Shown in pieces: positions 26,746 to 35,124 of a stretch of DNA of 64,000 nt (position 1 is its first letter; each line of letters begins with the position of its first letter). The stretch lies in assembly GCF_018617395.1 (NCBI RefSeq), contig NZ_JACSKC010000001.1, positions 620,001-684,000 on the forward strand, in the 5' to 3' direction. Under the pieces are notes generated by a model that had not been told where the DNA came from, did not search any database, and saw nothing but the letters and a program-made list of their open reading frames with translations. The DNA is from Exiguobacterium sp. s48. Its GTDB lineage: Bacteria > Bacillota > Bacilli > Exiguobacteriales > Exiguobacteriaceae. Both the position numbers and the translations under genes were made by a program.

Positions 26746-27564
26746 ATGAAATGGTGTAGTTTTGAGATGCAGGAAGAGCAACGAGTGGGGATCATCGAGG
26801 GCGATTTCGTCTTTGATGTCAGCAATCAAGTACATACGACTAACTTATTAGAAGTGATCGCCCGTGAGTTCGAGCCGGATATCGACTTGGACGTGGCGCC
26901 ATCATACCGAGTGACGGAGGTGAAATTACTCGCCCCGTATCGACCGTTGAAAAATGTGATTTGTATCGGTAAGAACTACGAAGAACACGTGAAAGAGATG
27001 GATACAGCGGGAGCGGGGAAACTCGTCATCTTCACGAAAGCACCGACTTCAGTCGTCGGTCCGGAAGCGGTCATTGAGCGCCATCCGGAATTGACGGATA
27101 AACTCGACTATGAAGGCGAACTCGCCGTCATCATCGGAAAGTCGGGACGAGACATCGAATCGGTCGAAGAACACATTTTCGGATACACGATTCTAAACGA
27201 CGTGACGGCACGAGACGTGCAAAAAGAACATGTCCAATTTTTCCGTGGCAAGTCACTCGATACGTTCTGTCCGATGGGACCATTCATCGTGACACCGGAC
27301 GAGCTTCAATTCCCTCTCCAAATCAAAACAAGTGTTAACGGGGAGACGCGCCAAGACGGAACGACGGCCGATATGATTCGTCCGATTGACGAGCTCATTC
27401 GGACGTTATCGAAAGGCATGACGCTTGAAGCGGGTGACATCATCGCGACTGGTACGCCGGCCGGGGTCGGGCACGGGATGACGCCACCGACGTATCTTCA
27501 AACGGGTGACACCGTCGAAGTGACGATTGAAGGTCTCGGCACGCTAAGAAATGTGATTGTCTGA
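26746..27564 (+). CDS. Fumarylacetoacetate hydrolase-family protein
   Basis: This 272-aa protein belongs to the FAH superfamily of Mg2+-dependent C-C hydrolases and decarboxylases. NVICIGKNYEEHVKEMD, the metal-binding DYEGELAVIIGKSGRD, GYTILNDVTARDVQ, and the closing ATGTPAGVG block are all typical. Possible activities include acylpyruvate hydrolysis, oxaloacetate decarboxylation or aromatic-degradation hydrolase/isomerase; no pathway neighbour decides this. The start is ATG 26746 after AAAGGGGG; an upstream ATG at 26716 lacks a site. Confidence 0.85.
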   Translation: MKWCSFEMQEEQRVGIIEGDFVFDVSNQVHTTNLLEVIAREFEPDIDLDVAPSYRVTEVKLLAPYRPLKNVICIGKNYEEHVKEMDTAGAGKLVIFTKAPTSVVGPEAVIERHPELTDKLDYEGELAVIIGKSGRDIESVEEHIFGYTILNDVTARDVQKEHVQFFRGKSLDTFCPMGPFIVTPDELQFPLQIKTSVNGETRQDGTTADMIRPIDELIRTLSKGMTLEAGDIIATGTPAGVGHGMTPPTYLQTGDTVEVTIEGLGTLRNVIV

Positions 27565-27598
27565 ATGAAATGACGTAAAATGTGAAGAATCTTGTAAT

Positions 27599-27620
27599 TC
27601 ATTTATCATTTCATAAATGA
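27599..27620. promoter_or_regulatory. Inverted repeat upstream of the HtrA-type protease gene
   Basis: TCATTTAT (27599-27606) and ATAAATGA (27613-27620) form a perfect 8-bp inverted repeat. It sits about 15 nt upstream of a -10-like TATAGT (27635-27640) that has no good -35, so an activator such as a CssR-type response regulator could bind here. Confidence 0.4.
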
Positions 27621-27675
27621 GTGTTCCTCTTCGTTATAGTAAGGGTAGAAGATAACACAGAGGAGATGAATCATT

Positions 27676-28941
27676 ATGGATCGTCACGATCAATCAAATG
27701 AACACGATCAATTACATGAATCAGAGCAACAAAAAGATTGGTTAGATACAGAACTCGGTTCATCCAACCGAGAAGAGACAATGGTACGAACACAAACAAA
27801 ACCGTCATTCGTCAGCCGTATGTTCCCGGGACTTGTCGGTGGGGTCATCGGGGCGTTGTTGACGGGCGCAATCGCATATCCGTTTATCGACCAACCGGCT
27901 ACGAGTGTGAGTGACACGAACGTGACCTCGCAAGGGACTCCGGTCCAGACGTCATCGAACGTATCCGATTCTTCGGTCACGAATGCCGTCGCGACCGCTC
28001 AACCTGCCGTCGTGACTGTGAACAACTTCGCCCAAACCGGATTCTCGAGTGAAGCGGTCGAGGCTGGAGTCGGGTCAGGTGTCATTTACAAAAAAGAAGG
28101 AGACTCGGCATATATCGCGACGAACCATCACGTCGTCAACGGAGCGGACAAGTTGACGGTCACGTTTAATGATGGCACGACAGCGGATGCCACACTCATG
28201 GGAAGTGACGCCACGTATGACTTGGCCGTCTTGAAAGTAGACGCTGATAAAGTACCGGCCGTCATCTCAATCGGCAAATCGAGTGAGTTAAAACCGGGAC
28301 AAACGGTCATCGCCATCGGGAATCCACTCGGACAATTCGAGAACTCCGTGACGCGTGGTGTCGTCTCGTCGACGTCTCGTCTCGTACCGGTCGATACAGA
28401 TGAGAACGGACAGGCCGATTTCAATGCCGAGGTCATTCAAACCGATGCGGCCATCAACCCAGGTAACTCAGGTGGTGCGTTAATCAACGAAGAAGGACAA
28501 CTCGTCGGGATCAACTCGATGAAGATTGCGACGGCAGAAGTTGAAGGAGTCGGCTTCTCGATCCCAGTCGACATCGCCCTTCCGCTCATCAATCAAATCG
28601 AACAGACGGGAGAAGTGAATCATCCGTCACTCGGCGTATCACTTCGTGACGTATCAGAGTTCCCTCCAGGTTACTTGACGGAACAAATCAACTTACCTGA
28701 ATCGGTAACGGCGGGAACAATCATTGTAGAAGTGCAGCAAAACAGTTCGGCTGCGAAAGCAGGTCTTGAGGCACGTGACGTCATCGTGAAAATCAATGAC
28801 AAAGACGTTAGTTCCTTCATCGACCTCCGCAGTGAATTGATTCGCGATACGGATGGAACGGTCGACATCGAATATATCCGCGACGGAAAAACAGAGACGG
28901 TTCAAGTCGAGATTCAAAACGCGAACGGTTCTGCATTGTAA
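27676..28941 (+). CDS. HtrA/DegP-type membrane-anchored serine protease
   Basis: This 421-aa S1C protease degrades or refolds misfolded exported proteins. It has a cytoplasmic acidic N-terminus, one membrane anchor near residues 52-72 (GLVGGVIGALLTGAIAY), then a trypsin-like domain. The triad is His near 151 (TNHHVVNG), Asp near 182 (YDLAVLKVD) and Ser near 264 (GNSGGALIN). One PDZ domain follows at about 320-415. AGAGGAGATG precedes the ATG. Equivalent B. subtilis proteins (HtrA/HtrB/YyxA) respond to secretion stress; the exact orthologue is unclear. Confidence 0.93.
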   Translation: MDRHDQSNEHDQLHESEQQKDWLDTELGSSNREETMVRTQTKPSFVSRMFPGLVGGVIGALLTGAIAYPFIDQPATSVSDTNVTSQGTPVQTSSNVSDSSVTNAVATAQPAVVTVNNFAQTGFSSEAVEAGVGSGVIYKKEGDSAYIATNHHVVNGADKLTVTFNDGTTADATLMGSDATYDLAVLKVDADKVPAVISIGKSSELKPGQTVIAIGNPLGQFENSVTRGVVSSTSRLVPVDTDENGQADFNAEVIQTDAAINPGNSGGALINEEGQLVGINSMKIATAEVEGVGFSIPVDIALPLINQIEQTGEVNHPSLGVSLRDVSEFPPGYLTEQINLPESVTAGTIIVEVQQNSSAAKAGLEARDVIVKINDKDVSSFIDLRSELIRDTDGTVDIEYIRDGKTETVQVEIQNANGSAL

Positions 28942-28969
28942 AAGGTGGGCAACATGCCCGCCTTTTTTG
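28942..28969 (+). terminator. Terminator after the HtrA-type protease gene
   Basis: AAGGTGGGC (28942-28950) pairs with GCCCGCCTT (28956-28964) with one G-U pair, then T residues. Confidence 0.85.
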
Positions 28970-28997
28970 CTATGCTTATACAAAAGGAGGATGAGAT

Positions 28998-29342
28998 ATG
29001 GTACGAAACTTATATGGGGTGCTACTATTCGGGGCAGGGATTTTACATTTTGTCAGAGAGAAGGCGTTTATGTCGATTATTCCGAAGTCATGGCCGTTCC
29101 GTCGACTGATGGTGCGACTGAGTGGAGTCGTTGAGGTCATATTCGGAGCGATGCTCTTACTCAACAAGGGGACGACGTTCGTAAAGAGAACGCTACCGGC
29201 ATTCTTTATCGCCGTCTTCCCAGCCAATATCAACATGGCCGTCAAACCTTCTAGAATCGGTGGGAAAGTCATTCCGAAATGGATCACGTGGGGTCGACTC
29301 CCACTTCAATGGATTTTGATCAAAGGTGTCAAAAAAATATAA
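28998..29342 (+). CDS. DoxX-like small membrane protein
   Basis: This 114-aa protein has several hydrophobic segments and the pattern of DoxX/DUF-type membrane proteins: LYGVLLFGAGILHFV, SGVVEVIFGAMLL with the conserved glutamate, and WGRLPLQWILI at the end. The function is unknown. AAAGGAGG lies 9 nt before ATG 28998. The M20 amidohydrolase gene begins 16 nt after its stop, so the two are likely co-transcribed. Confidence 0.75.
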   Translation: MVRNLYGVLLFGAGILHFVREKAFMSIIPKSWPFRRLMVRLSGVVEVIFGAMLLLNKGTTFVKRTLPAFFIAVFPANINMAVKPSRIGGKVIPKWITWGRLPLQWILIKGVKKI

Positions 29343-29358
29343 AGGTGTGGAGATACAT

Positions 29359-30447
29359 ATGACAAACGTATTGAAATGGTTTGAACATTTTCATGCACAT
29401 CCAGAAGTCAGTTGGAAAGAAGTTGAGACGACACGTACGATTGCCTCCATCTTATCGGACTGGTCGATTCCGCATCGGACGTTCGAGGATGTGACCGGGG
29501 TGATCGCGGAGATTGGATCGGGGGAAGACGTGATTGCGGTCCGCGCCGATATCGATGCGTTATGGCAACAAGTGGACGGTACGTTTCGAGCGAACCATTC
29601 TTGTGGGCACGACGCGAATATCAGTATGGTACTCGGAGCACTTGAACAGTTGAAGGACGAGCCGTTACAGAAGCGGATCCGTTTCATCTTCCAACCTGCC
29701 GAAGAGCAAGGGAATGGTTCCCTCGCCATGATCGAACGAGGCGCGTTAGAAGATGTGATGCAACTGTTCGGGATTCATTTACGTCCACAAGAAGAGTTAA
29801 GAAAGGGACAATACGCTGCGGCGATTCAGCATGGTGCTGCCTTTTTCCTAAAGGGAGAAGTGATCGGAGATGACGCGCACGGCGCAAGACCGCATCAAGG
29901 ACAGAACGCACTCGATGTCATCTTCACGATTCAACACATGCTCAAAAGCATTTACTTGTCACCGTTTGAGCCACACTCCGTCAAGTTGACGAAAGTACAC
30001 GCCGGGAGTGATAACATGAATATCATTCCGGGGAATGCGACATTCTCGATTGACGTCCGTGCCCAACAAAATGAGGAATTGCTCGAACTCCGAAATCGTG
30101 TCGAGGACATGCTTCACCATGTCGCTCAACTTCATCACATCAAAGTAGAGTGGGAATGGCAAGACTTCACACCGGGAGCGGTCGTCGGGGAAGAATCTAG
30201 CAAAATCGCCAAGCGAGCGATTGAGGGACGCTTCGGTGACGCGGCTCTCGTCGAACGGATCGTCACGTCAGGTAGCGATGATTTTCATTTTTATACCGTC
30301 GAGAAACCGACGCTAGATGCGACGATGATTGGAATCGGGGCTGACTTGGGTCCAGGACTCCATCATCCGCATATGATGTTTGACCGTGACGCCTTAGAGG
30401 ACGGGGCTCGTCTACTTGCGGATGCGCTCCGAATTGCAGCGACTTAA
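29359..30447 (+). CDS. M20-family amidohydrolase/peptidase
   Basis: This 362-aa M20D-type metallo-aminoacylase removes an acyl group from N-acyl amino acids or cleaves small peptides. IAVRADIDALW and NHSCGHDANISMVLGA carry the metal-binding Asp and His residues, QPAEEQGNG the catalytic Glu, and HGARPHQGQNALD the dimerisation lid. Start ATG 29359 follows GGAG by 6 nt. Its nearness to the NhaC-type transporter, the enolase-superfamily racemase and the GNAT at 30-35 kb is suggestive of a shared N-acyl amino acid role. It is the same type of enzyme that releases L-amino acids in the known D-to-L conversion route. Confidence 0.86.
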   Translation: MTNVLKWFEHFHAHPEVSWKEVETTRTIASILSDWSIPHRTFEDVTGVIAEIGSGEDVIAVRADIDALWQQVDGTFRANHSCGHDANISMVLGALEQLKDEPLQKRIRFIFQPAEEQGNGSLAMIERGALEDVMQLFGIHLRPQEELRKGQYAAAIQHGAAFFLKGEVIGDDAHGARPHQGQNALDVIFTIQHMLKSIYLSPFEPHSVKLTKVHAGSDNMNIIPGNATFSIDVRAQQNEELLELRNRVEDMLHHVAQLHHIKVEWEWQDFTPGAVVGEESSKIAKRAIEGRFGDAALVERIVTSGSDDFHFYTVEKPTLDATMIGIGADLGPGLHHPHMMFDRDALEDGARLLADALRIAAT

Positions 30448-30493
30448 TTCAGAATGAGTGTGATAGACAGATGTCTGTCCACTCATTTTTTTA

Positions 30494-30522
30494 TTGCATC
30501 AATCATTTGTAAGCGCTATCAT
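30494..30522 (+). promoter_or_regulatory. Sigma-A promoter of the nhaC-like gene
   Basis: TTGCAT (30494-30499), 17-nt spacer and TATCAT (30517-30522) form a clear promoter; transcription should begin near 30529. Confidence 0.6.
30508..30521 (+). promoter_or_regulatory. cre site (CcpA) overlapping the nhaC-like promoter
   Basis: TGTAAGCGCTATCA matches TGWAANCGNTNWCA at all 14 positions and covers the -10 region, a position expected to give glucose repression. Confidence 0.65.
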
Positions 30523-30532
30523 AACGTTATTA

Positions 30533-30554
30533 GCGACAATATAACGACAATTCT
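30533..30554 (+). promoter_or_regulatory. Tandem 11-mer operator, copy 1
   Basis: GCGACAATATA (30533-30543) is followed without a gap by ACGACAATTCT (30544-30554), giving two CGACAAT half-sites one helical turn apart. The site is just downstream of the inferred transcription start. A near-identical pair occurs at 33248-33269. Confidence 0.6.
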
Positions 30555-30582
30555 GAATTTTCGCTATAGGGGAGGAAGTTAT

Positions 30583-32010
30583 ATGGAAACAACGGGGAAC
30601 AAGCAAGACATGAAGTTAGGGTGGGCGCTCTTGCCACTCGGGGTGATGATCGTCGTCATGCTCATCTCGATCGTTAAGCTCGGTCAAGGTCCACACATTC
30701 CGCTCATCGTCGGAACGGCAGTCGCTTCAATCGTCGCCTGGCGTCACGGGTTCAAGTGGAAAGAGATTGAAGAGATGATGTATAAAGGGATTCGTCTTGC
30801 CTTACCGGCAGTCGTCATCATCATTTTGGTCGGGTTGACGATTGGGGCATGGATCGGTGGAGGGATTGTTGCCACGATGATCTATTTCGGACTGAAAATC
30901 ATCTCGCCGGCATACTTTTTGTTAACCATTTGCCTCATCTGTGCGGTCGTCGCGCTCTCGATCGGGAGTTCATGGTCGACGATGGGTACGATTGGAGTAG
31001 CGGGGATGGGCATCGGGCTGAGTATGGGGATACCGGCGCCGATGGTAGCGGGGGCTGTCATCTCAGGAGCTTACTTCGGGGATAAGATGTCGCCTTTGTC
31101 AGACACGACAAACTTGGCGGCAGGCTTAACTCATACGAATTTATTCGTACATATTCGGCACATGTTATATACAACCATTCCGGGACTCATCATCGCGCTA
31201 GGGGTATATGCTTGGCTTGGTAGACGGTTCGCAGATTCGACGACGGACTCTTCAGAGATCACGCAGACATTGACGATTTTAGAGAACAGTTTTGTCATCT
31301 CACCATGGTTACTCCTCGTTCCACTCGCCGTCATTTTGCTCGTCGCGAAAAAAGTACCTGCGATTCCGGCACTCGTCGTCGGGATTGCCCTAGGCTTCTT
31401 GGCTCAAGTGTTCATTCAAGGCGGAACGCTCGCTGACAGCGTAGGCGCTCTTCAAAGTGGCTATGTCATTGATACGGGTAATGAACTGGTCGATAACCTC
31501 TTCAGCCGAGGTGGTCTTGATGCGATGATGTACACGGTCTCGATGACCATCGTCGCGATGACGTTCGGTGGAATTTTAGAATATTCGGGGATGCTCCAAT
31601 CCATTATGAACCAAATTTTGAAGTTGGCGAAAACGGCAGGTTCGTTGATCGCTTCAACGATTTTAGCGGGAATTGCGACGAATGCGACGTGTTCGGAGCA
31701 GTACATCTCAATCGTCGTCCCGTCACGTATGTTTGCTGGAGCGTATGAAAAAATGGGACTGCAGTCGAAAAACTTATCTCGTGCCCTCGAGGATGGAGGG
31801 ACGTTGACATCCGTGTTTATCCCGTGGAATACGTGTGGGGTATTCATCCTCGGAACACTCGGGGTCGGAGCGTTCGAATACGCACCTTACGCCGTCTTGA
31901 ACTTCATCGTACCGGTCATTTCGATTGTTTATGCCTTCACGGGATATACGATTGAACGCATGGCGGTCATCCAACAGGAAGAACCTGTCGCAGAACAAGC
32001 GGCTCAATAA
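30583..32010 (+). CDS. nhaC: NhaC-family Na+/H+ (or organic ion) antiporter
   Basis: This 475-aa polytopic membrane protein has about 11-12 hydrophobic segments. The NhaC-type features SSWSTMGTIGVAGMGIG near residue 130, GAYFGDKMSPLSDTTNLA near 160-180 and CSEQYISIVVPSRM near 370 are present. NhaC members exchange Na+ for H+, but relatives exchange malate/lactate or other organic substrates. Here the link to a substrate-type regulator, cre control and racemase/acylase genes suggests an organic substrate. ATG 30583 follows GGGGAGGAAG. Confidence 0.87.
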   Translation: METTGNKQDMKLGWALLPLGVMIVVMLISIVKLGQGPHIPLIVGTAVASIVAWRHGFKWKEIEEMMYKGIRLALPAVVIIILVGLTIGAWIGGGIVATMIYFGLKIISPAYFLLTICLICAVVALSIGSSWSTMGTIGVAGMGIGLSMGIPAPMVAGAVISGAYFGDKMSPLSDTTNLAAGLTHTNLFVHIRHMLYTTIPGLIIALGVYAWLGRRFADSTTDSSEITQTLTILENSFVISPWLLLVPLAVILLVAKKVPAIPALVVGIALGFLAQVFIQGGTLADSVGALQSGYVIDTGNELVDNLFSRGGLDAMMYTVSMTIVAMTFGGILEYSGMLQSIMNQILKLAKTAGSLIASTILAGIATNATCSEQYISIVVPSRMFAGAYEKMGLQSKNLSRALEDGGTLTSVFIPWNTCGVFILGTLGVGAFEYAPYAVLNFIVPVISIVYAFTGYTIERMAVIQQEEPVAEQAAQ

Positions 32011-32014
32011 AACG

Positions 32015-32042
32015 ATTCCCGGTCGTCAATCGACCGGGAATT
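32015..32042. terminator. Terminator between nhaC-like gene and its divergent-side regulator
   Basis: ATTCCCGGTCG (32015-32025) pairs with CGACCGGGAAT (32031-32041). The stop codon of the minus-strand regulator (32026-32028) is the loop. A T-run follows only on the minus strand, so it mainly ends the regulator transcript. Confidence 0.75.
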
Positions 32043-33225
32043 GAAATTTATAGACGGTGCGCGGACGACCTTGGCTGTAGCTCATCTCTTCGCCAATCGG
32101 ATGAACGAGTTTTGCATCAACCAATTTTTTGATGAGTCGCTCTGTCGTGCGACGTGTCACATTTAAATGGTCGGTCAGCTCTTTCGCTGTAAACTCGAGC
32201 TGGTCCATTGAAAAGTGAATGAGCTTTTCGATATTGGTCGGACTCATACCCGTCTGTTTCATCATGTCATAGACACGCGTTTGCGTGACGCGGAAATGAA
32301 TCGTTGCCGGTTGATCGGTGAACGTCATTCGTTTTGAATCGTCGACGATTCGTATCGTGGCATTACTCGCCGTCTGAAGGGCAAGTTCGGCATGCTCAAC
32401 GGCGCGTTGATAATCGGACCCATATCCAATCCCTACATGACCAGGTGAGTCCTCTGACAAAATAAAACCTTTTGATATAGCAGATTCAATCTTTCCTTTA
32501 CTCGATAATAGGACGATACCGTCTTGAGTGGTCTCCATCAATTTACCACCGAAATAATGATGTGTTAACACATGGTTGAGCGTATCTTCACTGGCATCCG
32601 AGTAGAAGAGCACGGCGAGTTGGGACTGGTCTGATTTGTTCAATCGAATCTGTTGAATAAAATCATGGAAGTGGTGGAGAATTCTCTCTTCTGGCTCAAT
32701 CATGAGTTGACTAGCAAATCCATTTTCCACTAAGTGTCGATGAACTCGCTCGACACTCGTCAAAGCGAATCGAGTCGACCCATTTCGTTGAAGTTTCTCA
32801 TGAAACGAAATCAACTCTTCGAAATTCATATACGGACTAAGTTCTTTCACTTGCGGTGGCGACATGTGGCTTGGAAACGATGCTAAAATTGATTCAAGTC
32901 GTGACACATCAACGAGATCGATGGAGAGCTCTTCAATTCGGAGCTGTTGTGTCAACGTCACGTATAAGAGCGACGTCAATAAGACGACATCATCTTGAAC
33001 GACGTGATGAGCGTACGGAAGAGACGCTACCTCTGTCGCGTACGTATAAGGAAATGAACCGGAGAAGAAAACTCCGTCAAAAAATAGGAGTTGCGTAGCG
33101 ATGTCTTTCGCTTCTCGTGGGTCATCATACGGAAATCCCTCGATTCGAACATCGGGTAAAGAAGAACCTTTTTGTACCTGTTGAATAAACGATGGTGATC
33201 CGACGACGGCGATATGGATGGACAT
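32026..33225 (-). CDS. Transcriptional regulator with C-terminal winged helix
   Basis: This 399-aa protein has a large N-terminal part of unknown ligand-sensing type; the central segment GHVGIGYGSDYQRAVEHAELAL recalls regulatory domains of PucR/CdaR-like proteins. The C-terminal HTH is near residues 340-395: FTAKELTDHLNVTRRTTERLIKK and then a wing with SQGRPRTVYKF. It sits between the antiporter and the racemase genes. The tandem 11-mers at both promoters are the natural candidates for its binding sites. ATG 33225 follows AAGGGGG by about 9 nt. Confidence 0.72.
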   Translation of the reverse strand: MSIHIAVVGSPSFIQQVQKGSSLPDVRIEGFPYDDPREAKDIATQLLFFDGVFFSGSFPYTYATEVASLPYAHHVVQDDVVLLTSLLYVTLTQQLRIEELSIDLVDVSRLESILASFPSHMSPPQVKELSPYMNFEELISFHEKLQRNGSTRFALTSVERVHRHLVENGFASQLMIEPEERILHHFHDFIQQIRLNKSDQSQLAVLFYSDASEDTLNHVLTHHYFGGKLMETTQDGIVLLSSKGKIESAISKGFILSEDSPGHVGIGYGSDYQRAVEHAELALQTASNATIRIVDDSKRMTFTDQPATIHFRVTQTRVYDMMKQTGMSPTNIEKLIHFSMDQLEFTAKELTDHLNVTRRTTERLIKKLVDAKLVHPIGEEMSYSQGRPRTVYKFQFPVD

Positions 33226-33237
33226 GTAAAATCCCCC

Positions 33238-33266
33238 TTGCAATTTAGCGACTATATAACGACAAT
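33238..33266 (+). promoter_or_regulatory. Promoter of the racemase/GNAT operon
   Basis: TTGCAA (33238-33243), 17-nt spacer and GACAAT (33261-33266). The operator copy 2 overlaps the spacer and -10. Confidence 0.45.
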
Positions 33267-33269
33267 ATA
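33248..33269. promoter_or_regulatory. Tandem 11-mer operator, copy 2
   Basis: GCGACTATATA (33248-33258) directly followed by ACGACAATATA (33259-33269), the same arrangement as at 30533-30554 with few changes. It lies between the divergent regulator and the racemase gene, fitting auto- and cross-regulation. Confidence 0.62.
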
Positions 33270-33304
33270 GAGGAACAGGCAGTTGAAGTAAAGGAGTGAT
33301 GAAC

Positions 33305-34435
33305 ATGAATATTCAAAAAATAGAAATTTTCTCGGTTCGATTTCCGTTAAAAGTACCATTCATCGTCAGTTATCATCGTTATGATGATATGCCGTCTGTC
33401 ATCGTCAAAATGACGACTGCATGTGGACTTGTCGGTTATGGGGAAGCCGTGGCGGACGAGCATGTGACAGGAGAATCCGCTGAGAGTACGGTCAGTGTCC
33501 TCCGTCATCTATTGGCTCCGCTCCTAATCGGAAAAAATCCGCTGCACCTAGAACATATTCATGACGAGATGGACCGTGCGATTCGTGGTGTTCCGGCTGC
33601 CAAAGCGGCACTCGATATCGCGTGTCATGATGTGATCGGGAAAAAGCTGAATCAACCCATCTACGAATGGATTGGCGGACGGTACCATGAGTCATTCCCC
33701 GTCACGCACGTATTAAGTATTGGTGAACCGGATCAAATGGCTCAAGAGGCTCTTGAACAAATCAATCAAGGTTACACGGCCGTGAAGATGAAGGTCGGGG
33801 TCGATGTGCAAACGGACGTGGCACGTGTCAAGGCCGTCCGAGAAGCGGTTGGACCGGATGTTCCGATTCGGGTCGATGTCAATCAAGGGTGGATCAATGC
33901 GGCCAATACCGTTCAAGCGATGCGTCTACTCGAACCGTACGGAATCGATTGGGTCGAACAGCCGGTTAGCGCAGACGATTTTGAAGGCATGCTCGAAGTG
34001 AAACAAAAAATTTCCGTCCCGCTCATGATGGATGAAGGGCTGAAAGACATTCACGATATGAGACGTTTGACGATGATGCAAGCAGCCCATAAAGCGAATA
34101 TCAAACTGATGAAGTGTGGCGGCATCTATCCAGCGAAGAAGTTGGTTCATATGGCGGAAATGTCCGGGATTGAATGCCAGATCGGTTCCATGGTCGAATC
34201 CTCCATTGCATCGAGTGCAGGATTTCACGTCGCTTTCTCGAGCAACATCGTGAAGACGGTCGAGTTGACGGGTCCGCTCCGATTCGGGAAAGATGTCGGA
34301 AACTTATTATATGATTTACCAATCATCTCACTGAATAATCGTCCGGGACTCGGTATTGACGTCGATGAGGACGTGTTGCGTGAATTGACGACGGATTCTT
34401 ACGTGATTGGAGAAGAATCGCATGTGGAAAGGTGA
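33305..34435 (+). CDS. Enolase-superfamily racemase/epimerase (MLE subgroup)
   Basis: This 376-aa protein has the muconate-lactonising subgroup active site. KMK in AVKMKVG near residue 163 supplies one acid/base lysine, and VDVNQGW, WVEQP and MMDEGL supply the Asp/Glu/Asp metal ligands. NIKLMKCGG near 265 gives the opposing lysine. Such enzymes are dipeptide epimerases (L-Ala-D/L-Glu type), N-succinyl-amino acid racemases or OSB synthases; the motifs alone do not decide. ATG 33305 follows AAAGGAG by 8 nt. It overlaps the downstream GNAT gene by 14 nt. Confidence 0.87.
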   Translation: MNIQKIEIFSVRFPLKVPFIVSYHRYDDMPSVIVKMTTACGLVGYGEAVADEHVTGESAESTVSVLRHLLAPLLIGKNPLHLEHIHDEMDRAIRGVPAAKAALDIACHDVIGKKLNQPIYEWIGGRYHESFPVTHVLSIGEPDQMAQEALEQINQGYTAVKMKVGVDVQTDVARVKAVREAVGPDVPIRVDVNQGWINAANTVQAMRLLEPYGIDWVEQPVSADDFEGMLEVKQKISVPLMMDEGLKDIHDMRRLTMMQAAHKANIKLMKCGGIYPAKKLVHMAEMSGIECQIGSMVESSIASSAGFHVAFSSNIVKTVELTGPLRFGKDVGNLLYDLPIISLNNRPGLGIDVDEDVLRELTTDSYVIGEESHVER

Positions 34436-35093
34436 GATCAAAGACCTTTCCCTTCATGTTTGTGTTCTAGGCTTGTCCGATTTACCGGAACTGTTGTCCG
34501 TCCAAGATGCGGTCATTCAGGCATTGGCTGAACCAGAACATTATCAATCGCTATCCATCGAGGAGTTCACGAAACTATTGAATGACCAGACATTGATTGG
34601 GGCAAGATCAGATGGTCGGATCATCGCGTTTCGAGCGATGCTCATCCCACCGATCGATGCGGAACATCTAGGGCGGGATATCGGTTGGCCGGAGGATTCG
34701 CTTGAACGTGTCCTGTATCAGGAAGTGACGAACGTCCATCCAGACTTCCGTGGATATGGACTACAGACACATTTAGGCAAACTGTTGATGGCACAAGTGG
34801 AATCGGATGATCGATTCGATGTCGTTTGCGCTACCGTCGCACCGTTCAATATTCCAAGCATGAAAGACAAGTTTACGCTCGGACTCCGAATCGGGGCGTT
34901 GAAAGAAAAGTATGGCGGGAAACTCCGCTATATTTTTTACAAAGAGATGCATCGTTCGTGGCATCCCACATCAGTTGTGCAAGATGTACCGATGGAAGAT
35001 CGTGGGCGACAAGTTGAGTTGCTCCAAACTGGTTGGATCGGGACGGGCATGATGAAACAAGATGAACAGTGGGTCGTTCGTTATGAGAAGTAA
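34422..35093 (+). CDS. GNAT-family acyltransferase linked to the racemase
   Basis: This 223-aa protein shows a GNAT core: YQEVTNVHPDFRGYGLQTHL carries the acyl-CoA-binding loop, with an unusual length and C-terminal extension compared with common acetyltransferases. It overlaps the racemase gene by 14 nt, so the two are made together. A GNAT succinyltransferase accompanies N-succinyl-amino acid racemase and an M20 desuccinylase in the published Geobacillus D-to-L amino acid route. That is the likeliest analogy here. Confidence 0.75.
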   Translation: MWKGEIKDLSLHVCVLGLSDLPELLSVQDAVIQALAEPEHYQSLSIEEFTKLLNDQTLIGARSDGRIIAFRAMLIPPIDAEHLGRDIGWPEDSLERVLYQEVTNVHPDFRGYGLQTHLGKLLMAQVESDDRFDVVCATVAPFNIPSMKDKFTLGLRIGALKEKYGGKLRYIFYKEMHRSWHPTSVVQDVPMEDRGRQVELLQTGWIGTGMMKQDEQWVVRYEK

Positions 35094-35122
35094 AAAATCC
35101 TCGTCAAGCTGACGAGGATTTT
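35094..35122. terminator. Bidirectional terminator
   Basis: AAAATCCTCGTCA (35094-35106) pairs perfectly with TGACGAGGATTTT (35110-35122). It serves the GNAT gene and the convergent esterase gene. Confidence 0.9.
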
Positions 35123-35124
35123 GA

